Assembly: GCA_001769535.1 (NCBI GenBank)
Contig: MEOH01000009.1
Location: 73,961 to 137,960, forward strand
Source of the DNA: Bacteroidetes bacterium GWF2_38_335
Lineage (GTDB): Bacteria; Bacteroidota; Bacteroidia; Bacteroidales; GWF2-38-335
Reading direction: 5' to 3'
Length of the DNA: 64,000 nt
Part shown: positions 14,909 to 24,467 of the stretch, piece after piece
Numbering within the stretch: the first letter of the stretch is position 1
How the letters are laid out: each line of letters opens with the position of its first letter
The notes under the pieces: model-generated
Seen by the model: only the letters and a program-made list of their open reading frames with translations
The model's database searches: none
What the model was told of the DNA's origin: nothing
Position numbers and translations under genes: made by a program

Positions 14909-16795
14909 TTAATTGCTTTTGGTTTTTTTATTGTTTCTTAAAGCCCTTGAATTGCAGGTCTGCATGCATGAACCATCACCGATGCACAAATCTTCATGGA
15001 CAAAAATTTTGCCCTCTGAGCTGATCTGAAACGAGGGACAGCCGAATTTTCTGATGCAGTCCAATTGCAAGGAACACATATCCTGATTGACCATGATCTG
15101 ATTTCCCGTAAATTTCCCCAAAGCTTTATCCTCCCTTGTTTTCTTAAGCATGCAGGGGTGCTCGGCAATTACCACACTAAACCCGTCATCTTCAAAGGAG
15201 GCTTTGATGTATTCAATTACTTTTTGCTGGTTGTAAGCATCACATTCACGGATATTTTTCACGCCAAGTCCTTCAAGAACTTTCCTGACTGGAACAGGTT
15301 CAGCAGTCCCGTTGAAATTTTTCCCGCTTCCCGGGTGATCCTGATGTCCGGTCATTCCGGTGGTACCGTTGGGTAAAACCACCAAAGTTAGCTTGTGGTT
15401 GTTGAAAACGGCATTCAATACTCCGGGCATGGCCGCATGAAAAAAAGTGGAATCTCCAACAAAAGCAATAACCCTGCCCTGGTTATTATTAATGGAAAGC
15501 CCCGAGCCGGTTGAAACAGAGTGACCCATTGATACCACCACTGAGCCAATTTCATGTGGAGGTAAAAAGCCCAAAGTATGGCAACCTATATCGCCCACGG
15601 TAATGTCATTTTTCTCCATAAGTTTTCTTACAGCAGTAAATAGAGGTCGGTGTCCGCAACCCGGACACAATTGTGGAACCCTTGCAGAAAATGGTGAAGC
15701 CGCGATTGATGCTTCACGTGCAGGAAGCATTCCGGGCCATGTTCTGCTGATAATTTCATAAACTTTATCGGGAGTATATTCGCCCACAAAATCTTCGGGT
15801 TCCTGTTTTCCTTTTATAATGCAGTCAATTTTATGATCAAAAGCAAGAACTTTTATTTCTTTTTCCAGAACATCATCCAGTTCTTCAATGATTTTTATTT
15901 CACGATGGGTTTTAAGGAACTCAATGATTTTTTGTGAAGGCACAGGATAAATAATTCCCAGCTTCAGAATGTCAGGTTTCTTTGTAAGGGCAAAATTTAA
16001 AACCTCTGAAACAGATAAAAACGGAACCCCGGTGGTGATAATTCCTTTTTCAGGATTGTTGTGTGAGATGATGTTGTTAAATGCAGATTTTTCTGAAATT
16101 TCACGGAATTCTTCAAGTCTTTTCATGGCTTTTCGTTTCATCTCGAGCGCTTTCGTTGTGATTGCCACAGCAGGTGATGACAATGGATGAAAACGCGAGT
16201 TCCAGTCATAGGTTTGCGGGAGCCATTTTCCGAAATTCACTTTTTGTTTTGCATGGCACACATGAGTGGTGAGCCTGAATACCACGGGCATCATTTTTTC
16301 GCGGGAAATTTTCACCGCATCCAGAAACATGTCATAGGTTTCCTGTGGTGTTGCCGGTTCATAAACAGGAATATACGACAAATTGGTAAGGTGTCGGTTG
16401 TCCTGTTCGTTTTGAGAGGAATTTGCTCCGGGATCATCACCAAGAACAATAACCATTCCGCCTTTGAGGTCATAAAAACCAAGTTGGACAAAAGTATCTG
16501 CAGCCACATTAATGCCAACACTTTTAAAAAACACACATGAAGTATGGCCGTTCATTGTTGCGCCGAAAGCCACTTCGGTAGCAACTTTTTCATTTACTGA
16601 AAATTCAAAGTAAAACGGACGATTATCCAAAGGTATTGAAGCAATTGCCGAAGCAATTTCGGGTGTTGGCGAGCCGGGATATGAAGTAACAACACGAACG
16701 TCGGATTCAATCATTGCCCTGACAATGGCAGTGTTACCAATAACTGTTTCGGAGAAAGCATTTTCAGAAAGCAGAAAATTTCCTGTTTTGGACAT
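14909..16795 (-). CDS. iorA: indolepyruvate:ferredoxin oxidoreductase, alpha subunit
   Basis: 628 residues. The N-terminal pyrimidine-binding domain (about 1-220) has SYPGSPTPEIASAIA and FEFSVNEKVATEVAFGATMN. The thiamine-diphosphate domain (about 370-560) has LCPGCGHRPLF, GDIGCHTLG, FVGDSTFFHAAMPG and PNGTTGMTGHQDHPG. The C-terminus carries cysteines in ferredoxin-like spacing (CSLQLDCIRKFGCP and CIGDGSCMQTC), giving two Fe-S cluster sites, somewhat less regular than the usual CxxCxxCxxxCP. The start at ATG 16795 is preferred over a frame beginning at 16828 because family members begin right before the LLSENAF-type segment. Together with iorB it indicates fermentation or assimilation of amino acids in an anaerobe. 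Confidence 0.92.
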   Translation of the reverse strand: MSKTGNFLLSENAFSETVIGNTAIVRAMIESDVRVVTSYPGSPTPEIASAIASIPLDNRPFYFEFSVNEKVATEVAFGATMNGHTSCVFFKSVGINVAADTFVQLGFYDLKGGMVIVLGDDPGANSSQNEQDNRHLTNLSYIPVYEPATPQETYDMFLDAVKISREKMMPVVFRLTTHVCHAKQKVNFGKWLPQTYDWNSRFHPLSSPAVAITTKALEMKRKAMKRLEEFREISEKSAFNNIISHNNPEKGIITTGVPFLSVSEVLNFALTKKPDILKLGIIYPVPSQKIIEFLKTHREIKIIEELDDVLEKEIKVLAFDHKIDCIIKGKQEPEDFVGEYTPDKVYEIISRTWPGMLPAREASIAASPFSARVPQLCPGCGHRPLFTAVRKLMEKNDITVGDIGCHTLGFLPPHEIGSVVVSMGHSVSTGSGLSINNNQGRVIAFVGDSTFFHAAMPGVLNAVFNNHKLTLVVLPNGTTGMTGHQDHPGSGKNFNGTAEPVPVRKVLEGLGVKNIRECDAYNQQKVIEYIKASFEDDGFSVVIAEHPCMLKKTREDKALGKFTGNQIMVNQDMCSLQLDCIRKFGCPSFQISSEGKIFVHEDLCIGDGSCMQTCNSRALRNNKKTKSN

Positions 16796-16851
16796 GTTTT
16801 TTTTCTTTAAAATTATGAAAAAAAACAATAGTCAGCGATAAAGTTGTGTTT

Positions 16852-17547
16852 CTACATAACCAATTTATATCCTTTTCCATGAACATTCAGGATTTCGATC
16901 CTGGGTTCATCTTTCAGGTATTTTCTGATTTTTGTGATGTAGACATCCATGCTGCGTGCATTAAAGTAATTGTCGTCGAGCCAGATTGACTTGAGGGCAT
17001 AATTGCGTTCCAATACTTCATTCATATTCAGGCACAGCAGTTTGAGAAGATCAGATTCCTTTGTGGTGAGTTTAACATCCGATTTATTGCTGTTGTTTAT
17101 AAGGGTTTGTCGGTGTGAATCAAAACTGAAGATTCCAAGCTCAAATTCGGTTTTTTCCTCTTTGGAAAAATCTTTTTGGGTACGGCGTAAAATGGCTTCA
17201 ATTCTGAAAAGCAGCTCTTCCATGCTGAATGGTTTGGTGATGTAATCATCGGCTCCGCTTTTGAATCCTTCAAAAACATCCTGTTTCATTGATTTTGCAG
17301 TAAGAAAAATGATGGGAATTTCCTTATTGTTCAGCCGGATGTCCTTTGCCAGGGAAAAACCGTCTTTTTTTGGCATCATCACATCAAAAATGCAGATATC
17401 ATAATGATTGTTGCAAAAGGCTTTATAAGCTTTTTCCCCATCCACAAATAGGTCGGTGTTGTAATTTTTCGCAACGAGGTATTCTTTTAACAGCAGACCC
17501 AGATTCTGGTCGTCTTCGGCAAGCAATATTCTAAATTTTTCGTTCAT
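16852..17547 (-). CDS. rprY: OmpR-family response regulator, RprY-like
   Basis: 231 residues. The receiver domain (about 5-120) has the acidic pair at AEDDQ, the phospho-acceptor in FDVMMPKKDG (about Asp55), the conserved threonine in IFLTAKS and the lysine in DDYITKPFS. The C-terminal winged-helix DNA-binding domain (about 135-230) contains LTTKESDLLKLLCLN and SMDVYITKIRKYLKDE. It is the partner of the sensor kinase encoded 63 bases upstream in the same direction, so the pair is probably one operon. The naming follows the Bacteroides rprXY pair; the signal is unknown. Confidence 0.88.
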   Translation of the reverse strand: MNEKFRILLAEDDQNLGLLLKEYLVAKNYNTDLFVDGEKAYKAFCNNHYDICIFDVMMPKKDGFSLAKDIRLNNKEIPIIFLTAKSMKQDVFEGFKSGADDYITKPFSMEELLFRIEAILRRTQKDFSKEEKTEFELGIFSFDSHRQTLINNSNKSDVKLTTKESDLLKLLCLNMNEVLERNYALKSIWLDDNYFNARSMDVYITKIRKYLKDEPRIEILNVHGKGYKLVM

Positions 17548-17610
17548 GGTCTTTTTTATTTGTTAATTTGCGTTTTCGCAGGTTCTGCCTGCATAAATAT
17601 ACACATATTT

Positions 17611-19176
17611 TTAACCTTGCTGGTTAAAAGGAATACTTATTTCAAACCGTGTTCCTTTGTTCAATTCACTATCCACCCGTACTGTCCCGTTGTGCACATC
17701 AATAATTTTCTTTACGTATGAAAGGCCCAGGCCAAATCCTTTTACATTATGAATGTTACCGGTGCTTACGCGGTAAAACTGTTCAAATATTCTTTTCTGG
17801 TCTTCTTTGCTGATTCCGATCCCGTTATCTTCAACAACCACAACTATTCCTTTTTTATAATTTTCGGTCCGTATTTTAATATCAGGTTCCTGTTCGGTGT
17901 ATTTTACAGCATTATCAAGAAGGTTGACCAATACATTTGTGAGATGCACCTCGTCGGCTTCCAACATATCATTTTCGGCATTTAGCTCAATGGAAAGCTT
18001 TCCTTGCTTGTTTATTACCTGTATTTCAAAATTGTTTGCAATGGAAGCAACCAGGTCATTGATGCTGAGTTTTTTTATTTTCAGCTTTAGCTTACCTTTT
18101 TCAAAAATGGCCATTTGCAGTACTTTTTCTACCTGAAATGCAAGTCTTTTGCTCTCGTCTTCTATTATCTGGCTAATGTTGTCGATGTTTTTATATTCGC
18201 CTGAGATGGAATTATCTTTAAGCATCTGAGAGGCAAGTGAAATGGTCGAAATGGGCGTTTTAAGTTCGTGGGTCATATTATTTACAAAGTCATTTTTCAT
18301 TTCTGAAAGTTTTTTCTGCCTGTAGATAATATAAATGGTGAGAGAAAAGGCAATAATAACCACAAAAACAAGAATCAGCGAAGACAATCCCATGAAACCG
18401 ATTGATTTTATGATGTAGTCGTTTCTTTTGGGAAAGTACAAATACAAATAGGTTGGTTCAATGTAATAATCGTTAGGAAAAAGCAGACTTTTATAAATAT
18501 CATAATTTTCCTTTTCAATGTAATTATCCGATTGGAATATCGATTCTCCGCCCTGTGTAATTACAGCAAATTCAAAGTCCAGATCAATACCTTTTCCCTC
18601 AAATTCATCGGCCAGAACCATATTCAGTTCTTCGCGGGTGATTCTGTCTTTTACCGGTTTTGCTGCAGAAAAAACCTGGGTAAGAAAATTATCCATCATC
18701 ATGGCACCCTGGTTCATATTATTGAAAAATGCCTGAAAAAGCTCTTCCTCCGATAAACCGGCTACGGGGTCAACATTTTCCCCGGTAGTTTCTTGTTCCT
18801 GGTTGTAAACCAAAGAATCACCTGAATAAACCTTTAGTTTGGTTTTCATGGTTGAGTCGCCCGTTGAGCTTCCCTCAAAAGTTATGGTCTGGGTAAATTC
18901 ATTGCCGTTGTAAAATCCCGGTGTGTCATTGAATGTGCCGTTTTGCGGTGGAGTAATCATAGGGTTAACCTGATACAGGTTGTTATAAACCTCATTCATG
19001 GCATATTGGTTTTCAATCCTGAGGCTTATTTGGAACAAGGTTCTGTTCACCAGCTGGTCAAACTGTTCCCCCTTAACCTGTACAGCATTCCTGATCCAAT
19101 AAGTTTGAACGAAAATCATACCTATCAGAACTATTGACATGATGCCAATCAAAAACCAGATAATTTTCTTATTCAT
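17611..19176 (-). CDS. rprX: sensor histidine kinase, RprX-like
   Basis: 521 residues. A membrane helix at about 5-25 is followed by a periplasmic sensor region (about 27-265). The second helix is at about 262-285 (GLSSLILVFVVIIAFSLTIY). The HisKA dimerisation domain has the phospho-accepting histidine in MTHELKTPIS (about 305). The HATPase domain (about 400-520) has NLLDNAVKYTE (N box), VEDNGIGIS (G1), FYRVSTGNIHNVKGFGLGLS (G2) and GTRFEISIPF. There is no HAMP domain, as usual in this Bacteroidota subfamily. It should phosphorylate the response regulator encoded just downstream. A short regulatory RNA candidate lies in the intergenic region behind its start, on the other strand. Confidence 0.9.
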   Translation of the reverse strand: MNKKIIWFLIGIMSIVLIGMIFVQTYWIRNAVQVKGEQFDQLVNRTLFQISLRIENQYAMNEVYNNLYQVNPMITPPQNGTFNDTPGFYNGNEFTQTITFEGSSTGDSTMKTKLKVYSGDSLVYNQEQETTGENVDPVAGLSEEELFQAFFNNMNQGAMMMDNFLTQVFSAAKPVKDRITREELNMVLADEFEGKGIDLDFEFAVITQGGESIFQSDNYIEKENYDIYKSLLFPNDYYIEPTYLYLYFPKRNDYIIKSIGFMGLSSLILVFVVIIAFSLTIYIIYRQKKLSEMKNDFVNNMTHELKTPISTISLASQMLKDNSISGEYKNIDNISQIIEDESKRLAFQVEKVLQMAIFEKGKLKLKIKKLSINDLVASIANNFEIQVINKQGKLSIELNAENDMLEADEVHLTNVLVNLLDNAVKYTEQEPDIKIRTENYKKGIVVVVEDNGIGISKEDQKRIFEQFYRVSTGNIHNVKGFGLGLSYVKKIIDVHNGTVRVDSELNKGTRFEISIPFNQQG

Positions 19177-19306
19177 ATCTGCAAAAATACGCAGACTGTT
19201 AACGACGAAAAATTATTTTAACATACTTTAACATTACTTAAAATCAGTTAACTACACGTGATTGTAACTTTGCTGAAGAATTATTTAGTAGTGTAATTTT
19301 GTAGTG

Positions 19307-19374
19307 TTTTAATTAAGTTTCATAGTGTTTTGGTTAACTCAGAGACAGATATCGGATCTGTCTCTGTTTTTTTT
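19307..19374 (+). ncRNA. candidate small RNA with own promoter and terminator
   Basis: No protein-coding frame of note is present. On the plus strand TTTG (19269-19272), 21 nt and TAATTTTG (19294-19301) form a Bacteroidota-type promoter; an alternative TAACTTTG lies at 19265-19272. A perfect 11-bp stem (CAGAGACAGAT / ATCTGTCTCTG, loop ATCGG) with eight T follows at 19340-19374. That predicts a transcript of about 68 nt, or about 95 nt from the upstream element. No plus-strand gene precedes it, so the terminator has no other obvious client. Confidence 0.4.
19340..19374 (+). terminator. strong intrinsic terminator, plus strand only
   Basis: An 11-bp perfect stem with eight T on the plus strand and no T-run on the minus strand. 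It therefore does not serve either flanking gene, since both are on the minus strand. Confidence 0.85.
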
Positions 19375-19401
19375 ATTCAAAACACTTTTCCACCCGATGT
19401 T

Positions 19402-22230
19402 TTAAGGAATCAGGATGATTTTTTCGAAATGGGTTCTTCCGCTTTTTTGAATTTTGGCGATGTAGCTTCCTGCAGGTAATCCAGATAAATCTGCCTCGTC
19501 ATTTTTGCCTGATAACACAACTGTTCCGTTCAGATTATAAATAAGATAGGATTCAATATTGGTAAAATACAGCTTGCCTGTGGTCGGATTGGGAAAAGCT
19601 GAAATATTTGCGGATATTGGTTGTTCGTTATGGGTTGAAATGTAAATCTGAACTGTATCAAGGAAAAATGATTCGCCGTCGTTTCCAACATATCTGAAAG
19701 CAAACCTGAAATTATCTGAAAAAGTAAATTCTGATAAAGAAACCGCTTCATCATTCCACTCGTCGGTAACAAAGACAGCGGGCTCTGTCCAAAGCTGTTC
19801 CCAGATGTCACCGCCATTTGTTGTGGCAAGCAAATAAACATCATAATTATCGTATGGATACACCCCCCATTCATAGTTCATATTCCATTTAAAACGCAAA
19901 GTCAGATCTGAAGTCATGGATGCCGAAAGATTAAAAATTGGGGATATCAGCCATTGATCCTGATTCAGGTAGAAATTGTTTTTTTCTATCATCATGCAAT
20001 AGGTTCCGTTTGCCGGATATGAATTGCTTCCATCATCAAGAAACCATGTTTCCACTTCTTCATTACCGCCAATTTTCCAGCAGGGAATGGTTCCTGTTTC
20101 GAAATCATCAACCCAATCTGCTTCATACACTTCACAGGAAGTGATAAAAGTAAACGGACCGTTCCACGTGCTCAGGTCACCACCACCGCAGTTTGCCTGT
20201 ACGTAAAAATCGTAATAGGTGGCCGATTCGAGTCCGGTTATTTCGTAAGGGTTTTCTGAAGTTGTTATTCCTGTACCTGTGGGCGTAAATCCTGCAGGAC
20301 CATACTCAATAATCCAGGATGTTTCATCTGATCCGGCAATCCAGTTTATGCTTGCAAAGTCAGTGCCAACAGGTTCTGCGAATATTTCGAGCGGTGCCGG
20401 GCAAGTGGGAGGAGGTGTACACGATGAAACAAATTCAAGGAGTTGCTGTCCGTTTGAAAATGAATTGGCAGTTCCGGGTGCAAAGCTATAGATAGTCTCT
20501 CCGAAAGGATCATAAACTGTTATGCCGCATTCCTCGGGCCACCCGCCGGTAACCCATCTAAAAGAAAGGTTGTGTGCATCGCAAATGGCAACATATTGTG
20601 TGCCCGAGCTTCCCGATTCCAGACTTACTTTGTCAATAAGTGCACCGTTTTCATAAACATTTATGGAACATCCGTTCCAACCGTCGCCGTAAGAATCAAT
20701 TATTGCAAATTCATAATTACATTGTTCGGCAGGTAAACAGTTGTCGGTAAAAAATGTAAGCGGATCTGACCAAAAGCTGTAATTTCCGCTTCCACAATTT
20801 GCTTTTATGTAAAAATCATAAGCAGTGGCAATATCAAGTCCGGTTATCGTATAGGGATTTGATGAGGTGGTTATTCCCGAACCGGTGGGAGAAAATCCTT
20901 CCGGACCGTATTCTATTACCCAGAAAGTTTCTGAATTGACGGCTGTCCAGCTGATTTCTGCTGAACCGGCTGAGTTATTACTCATAAAAATATCAGTAGG
21001 GGTAAAACAGGTAATCGGAGAACAGTATGCGGCAAAATCATAAATAACCTGTCCGCTTGTAAAACCTGATCCTGCACCGGAGGCAAAAGAATAAACCTCA
21101 TTACCAAAGGGATCATTGACTATTAATGAAGGTTCGTTGGCCCAGGAGCCCGCTACCCATTTGAATTCAATGAAATGGGAGTCAACTATTGGAATGGTTA
21201 TGGTTGTACCAGATCCTTCATTGAGTGTTATTTTTTTATAGAAAATTCCATTATCAAAAATACGTACAGCACATTCATTCCAGCCATCACCGTATGAATC
21301 GCCCAGAATAAATTCATAATCACATTGGCCGGCCATAAAGGAAACCGGAGCCCAACCGCTGTATGTGCCATCTCCGCAATCGGACCTGACCATTGCAATA
21401 TAGGTTTCACCGGTTACAAGTCCGGTTACAGTATGTGGATTGTCGGTAACTGTTGAAATAACCGGGATTGAGCCTTCTTCACCAAAGCTGAACTGCCACG
21501 AAGATGCTGAACCTGTTTCTGTCCAGCCAATTTCGGCTGTATTCAGGTCAACATTTGATACTGTAAGATCAGAGGGGGCAGTGCAATTGAACAAAGTTCC
21601 TGTCATACAATAAGCAAATCCACGGGTAAGCGTTGACCATGCACCATCAGCGTATCTGGCACCTCCTGTGCTGCTGCAGTTCAACCACATAAACCAGCAG
21701 TTATTTTCAGATGTGCCTTCAATAATAACCATTCCGCTTGCCAGTTCCACAGTTTCGGGCAAAGTAACCTGATATTGCATAATCGGATAAGTGCCGCTGA
21801 AATTTCCTTCGGCAGTAGGTGAAACAGAGGGAGTAATTCCTTCAAAGCTTAATAACGTGTCACCGGGTACACCATATGAATTTGATGTAAAGTAGATATT
21901 AAACGAAACAGGTCCAGGCTCGGAGCAAACACCCCACGAACCATCATTATAGGCATTAAATCCCCAAAAAGTAATAGTCTGAATGTTACCTGTCGAATAA
22001 AATTCAGTGGCTGCAAAAATCCCTGATTCATTTTCCGAAGGAACAGCATTGTCATAGCCGCTTAAGCCATTTCCGGACACATTAATCCCTGAACATGAAA
22101 TATCCCTTTCCAAACTTTGTGCAACAGAGTTTATTTCATGTTTGTTATTCAGATAAACCTTTGGCTTTTGCTGAGAAAAAGCGGTACTCAGAAAGAGAAG
22201 TATGGCAGAAAGGAAAACAAATGCTCTCAT
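19402..22230 (-). CDS. Fn3/anchor-J multi-domain secreted protein, T9SS cargo
   Basis: 942 residues. Signal peptide (1-19). A first beta-rich region (about 40-205) is followed by three Fn3 domains (about 213-300, 405-490 and 610-695). Two copies of a module of about 100 residues alternate with them; each starts Cys-x-Tyr-x-Phe and carries DSYGDGWN (about 305 and 505), with a closing PFGxExYSF motif and a final cysteine. A choice-of-anchor-J/MAM-like jelly roll spans about 697-862 (FETGTIPCWKIGG, WLISPIFNLSA, FRFAFRYVGNDGESFFLDTV). The T9SS type A sorting domain is at about 868-942 (SAFPNPTTGKLYF ... AGSYIAKI). It is probably a surface adhesin or carbohydrate/peptide-binding protein. It is the first of four consecutive T9SS cargo genes. 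Confidence 0.85.
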   Translation of the reverse strand: MRAFVFLSAILLFLSTAFSQQKPKVYLNNKHEINSVAQSLERDISCSGINVSGNGLSGYDNAVPSENESGIFAATEFYSTGNIQTITFWGFNAYNDGSWGVCSEPGPVSFNIYFTSNSYGVPGDTLLSFEGITPSVSPTAEGNFSGTYPIMQYQVTLPETVELASGMVIIEGTSENNCWFMWLNCSSTGGARYADGAWSTLTRGFAYCMTGTLFNCTAPSDLTVSNVDLNTAEIGWTETGSASSWQFSFGEEGSIPVISTVTDNPHTVTGLVTGETYIAMVRSDCGDGTYSGWAPVSFMAGQCDYEFILGDSYGDGWNECAVRIFDNGIFYKKITLNEGSGTTITIPIVDSHFIEFKWVAGSWANEPSLIVNDPFGNEVYSFASGAGSGFTSGQVIYDFAAYCSPITCFTPTDIFMSNNSAGSAEISWTAVNSETFWVIEYGPEGFSPTGSGITTSSNPYTITGLDIATAYDFYIKANCGSGNYSFWSDPLTFFTDNCLPAEQCNYEFAIIDSYGDGWNGCSINVYENGALIDKVSLESGSSGTQYVAICDAHNLSFRWVTGGWPEECGITVYDPFGETIYSFAPGTANSFSNGQQLLEFVSSCTPPPTCPAPLEIFAEPVGTDFASINWIAGSDETSWIIEYGPAGFTPTGTGITTSENPYEITGLESATYYDFYVQANCGGGDLSTWNGPFTFITSCEVYEADWVDDFETGTIPCWKIGGNEEVETWFLDDGSNSYPANGTYCMMIEKNNFYLNQDQWLISPIFNLSASMTSDLTLRFKWNMNYEWGVYPYDNYDVYLLATTNGGDIWEQLWTEPAVFVTDEWNDEAVSLSEFTFSDNFRFAFRYVGNDGESFFLDTVQIYISTHNEQPISANISAFPNPTTGKLYFTNIESYLIYNLNGTVVLSGKNDEADLSGLPAGSYIAKIQKSGRTHFEKIILIP

Positions 22231-22353
22231 TTTTAATCTGTTTTATCAGACGGGTAATTCCGTATCTGAAAATGAAACATTTACAAAAATAAGAAAATAT
22301 ACAAAAGAAAGTATTTTGCGATAAAAAATATGGCAGAAATCAGTCAAACAAAA

Positions 22354-22373
22354 AAAGGGGGCAAGCCCCCTTT
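22354..22373 (-). terminator. intrinsic terminator of the anchor-J gene at 22392-24227
   Basis: A 9-bp stem, AAAGGGGGC / GCCCCCTTT, with a T-run on the minus strand. Confidence 0.75.
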
Positions 22374-22391
22374 CTACAATAAACAAAATAA

Positions 22392-24227
22392 TTAATGTGA
22401 AACTATTAATTTATGACTGGTTAACTGTCCGTCTTTGTTGATTTTGACCAGATAAATTCCATCTGACCAATCTGTGAGAGTTATTTGGGCTTGTTCCTGA
22501 GTTGAATTCAGGGAGTGTACCAAACTTCCGTCGACAGAATAAATATTGATGGTTGCTCCGCTAACGCCATTGAATGTAACCTTCTCGTAAGCGGGATTGG
22601 GGTAAACAGCCGGCCCGTCAATTTTTGAATCAGTGAATCCTGAGGGTTCCCATCCCATAGTAAGCAGCTCAATGCCTGGTTGAATATCAGTATAAAACCA
22701 TTCGCCGGCAAGTCTGATGGATGTAGAAATCCTGAGATACTGATAGGGTGTTGAATTATCGGCGCCGATGTAAACAGTATCAGGAAGACAATAGATTTCG
22801 ACCCCTGCAGTGTAATCCATATCGCCGGCAATTATCAGATCTTCACCGGTATAGTCAGTAAATGGCAACACAACCCATTTGCCAAGATCGGCTTCAGTGA
22901 TGTCGTATTCTTCACTGGAAAGCAACTCGTTTTCTGCATCATCGAAAAGTTTTGCAATAAGCGTTCCGCCTGCCTCAGAATTTTCGTTTATAAATACCCT
23001 GATACCATAAACAGTGTCCTCATTAATAACATGGAATGTAGATCCGAAAAAATCACCGTTCTCACCATCTGTGTAATTCAGCGGACCTGTGACACTTTCC
23101 ACATTGTAATGACGGGCAAAGGTATTCGGCGTTACTGTCATACAGGCATAGGCAGAGTTGTTGTCAGCATCTTCATCTGTTTCATCCTGAACAACGGTAA
23201 TTGTAGCTTCGTAAAAACCAATTTCTTCGGCAACAAAGGCAAACTCACCTTCCATCAACAGGGTATCATTTTCGCCAAATGCAAGGGAAGTCAGGGTGGC
23301 AGTTGCAGTTTGATTATATACTGATTCTCCATCATGAGTAACATCCACATTTAATGTTATGTTGTTTTGCGATTCGGTTCCGATATTTTTTATGTCCGCA
23401 CCATACATACCGCCCATTACCTGATCAATTGGCATTTGTGAATATGCTCCGCCATTTGTATAGAAAAAGTGGGCAATGGGAGAAAGTACGCTTACATCAT
23501 TGGCATTTCTTTCTGATATTCTGACATCATCCAAATCAAAGAAGGCTGCATCCAGACCATAAAATCGGAAAGCTACTTTAATATTGTTTCCGGCATAAGC
23601 TGATAAATCAACTCTTGAGTGATACCATTCGTAAGTTTCCCAGGGGTACACAACTCCCGAGGCTTCGATAAGCGTTTGATTATCTTCCTGCCACAATGGA
23701 GCGCTCCATGTTGATCCGCCATCGGTTGAAACCAACACTGTAATGTCTCCATTATTGAAGGGATCAATATGCCAATAGTAAGAGCTCAGCCAGTCAAATT
23801 CAATATCAAAAGATCCTGAAGAGGGCAGTGTTACCTCCGGAGTGATCAGCCATTCGTCAAGCTGGTTGGTTGATGTAACATACCTGATGCTGGCAATGTT
23901 TCTTGCATTGGCTTCTGTGTTGGGATTTGAATCAAAGAAATGATCTGAAAAATGCCATTCTTCGATACCGGTGCTCTGTGCATGCGATTGTGTTGTCCAT
24001 CCATCGGGAGGAAAAGTAGCAGCCCCATCCTCAAAATCCTCAAACAAAAAAGTCACACCTTTAACCTCCTGTGTGTTTTTAAAAACCGGAGTTGAGGTGT
24101 TGTTTCCAGGTACAGCAATCCTGATGCTGTTGTCTGATGCTCTGAATTCCTTCTTATTGTTTGTTAAATTCTGTGAAAACAGAAAGAAGGGGATGCAGGC
24201 AAAAAAGAATAAAGTAATTTTTCTCAT
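22392..24227 (-). CDS. choice-of-anchor-J secreted protein, T9SS cargo
   Basis: 611 residues. Signal peptide MRKITLFFFACIPFFLFSQ. The anchor-J/MAM-like domain covers about 55-235 (FLFEDFEDGAATFPPDGWTT, DEWLITPEVTLPSSGSFDIE, KVAFRFYGLDAAFFDLDDV). An Ig/CARDB-like beta domain covers about 240-365 (NITLNVDVTHDGESVYN, DEDADNNSAYACMTV). A third beta domain (about 370-530) resembles the carbohydrate-binding-like modules of peptidase-associated proteins. The type A sorting domain is at about 538-611 (PAVYPNPAYEKVTFNG ... DGIYLVKINKDG). Layouts of this kind often accompany secreted peptidases, but no catalytic domain is present here. It has its own terminator and is therefore probably transcribed alone. 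Confidence 0.82.
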   Translation of the reverse strand: MRKITLFFFACIPFFLFSQNLTNNKKEFRASDNSIRIAVPGNNTSTPVFKNTQEVKGVTFLFEDFEDGAATFPPDGWTTQSHAQSTGIEEWHFSDHFFDSNPNTEANARNIASIRYVTSTNQLDEWLITPEVTLPSSGSFDIEFDWLSSYYWHIDPFNNGDITVLVSTDGGSTWSAPLWQEDNQTLIEASGVVYPWETYEWYHSRVDLSAYAGNNIKVAFRFYGLDAAFFDLDDVRISERNANDVSVLSPIAHFFYTNGGAYSQMPIDQVMGGMYGADIKNIGTESQNNITLNVDVTHDGESVYNQTATATLTSLAFGENDTLLMEGEFAFVAEEIGFYEATITVVQDETDEDADNNSAYACMTVTPNTFARHYNVESVTGPLNYTDGENGDFFGSTFHVINEDTVYGIRVFINENSEAGGTLIAKLFDDAENELLSSEEYDITEADLGKWVVLPFTDYTGEDLIIAGDMDYTAGVEIYCLPDTVYIGADNSTPYQYLRISTSIRLAGEWFYTDIQPGIELLTMGWEPSGFTDSKIDGPAVYPNPAYEKVTFNGVSGATINIYSVDGSLVHSLNSTQEQAQITLTDWSDGIYLVKINKDGQLTSHKLIVSH

Positions 24228-24420
24228 AAAGCATTATTTATTTAATTAATAATTCACTTACATTAAGCATCCACGGGGAGAATAGACAAGGATCAGTATA
24301 CTAATACAATGCCACAATTACTAATCATATATAAATCAGCTTATTAGGAGTGTTTTTTGTGTTTTGCACCAGATGTGTTTTTGTGCGATTCCGGATAATT
24401 ATGAACAAAAACGGACAAAA

Positions 24421-24450
24421 AAAACCCGGGATTTTGTCCCGGGTTTTTTT
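24421..24450. terminator. bidirectional-looking intrinsic terminator
   Basis: An 11-bp stem, AAAACCCGGGA / TCCCGGGTTTT, with T-runs on both strands. It serves the minus-strand gene ending at 24468. Confidence 0.8.
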
Positions 24451-24467
24451 AATTATGGTGGTAAACC

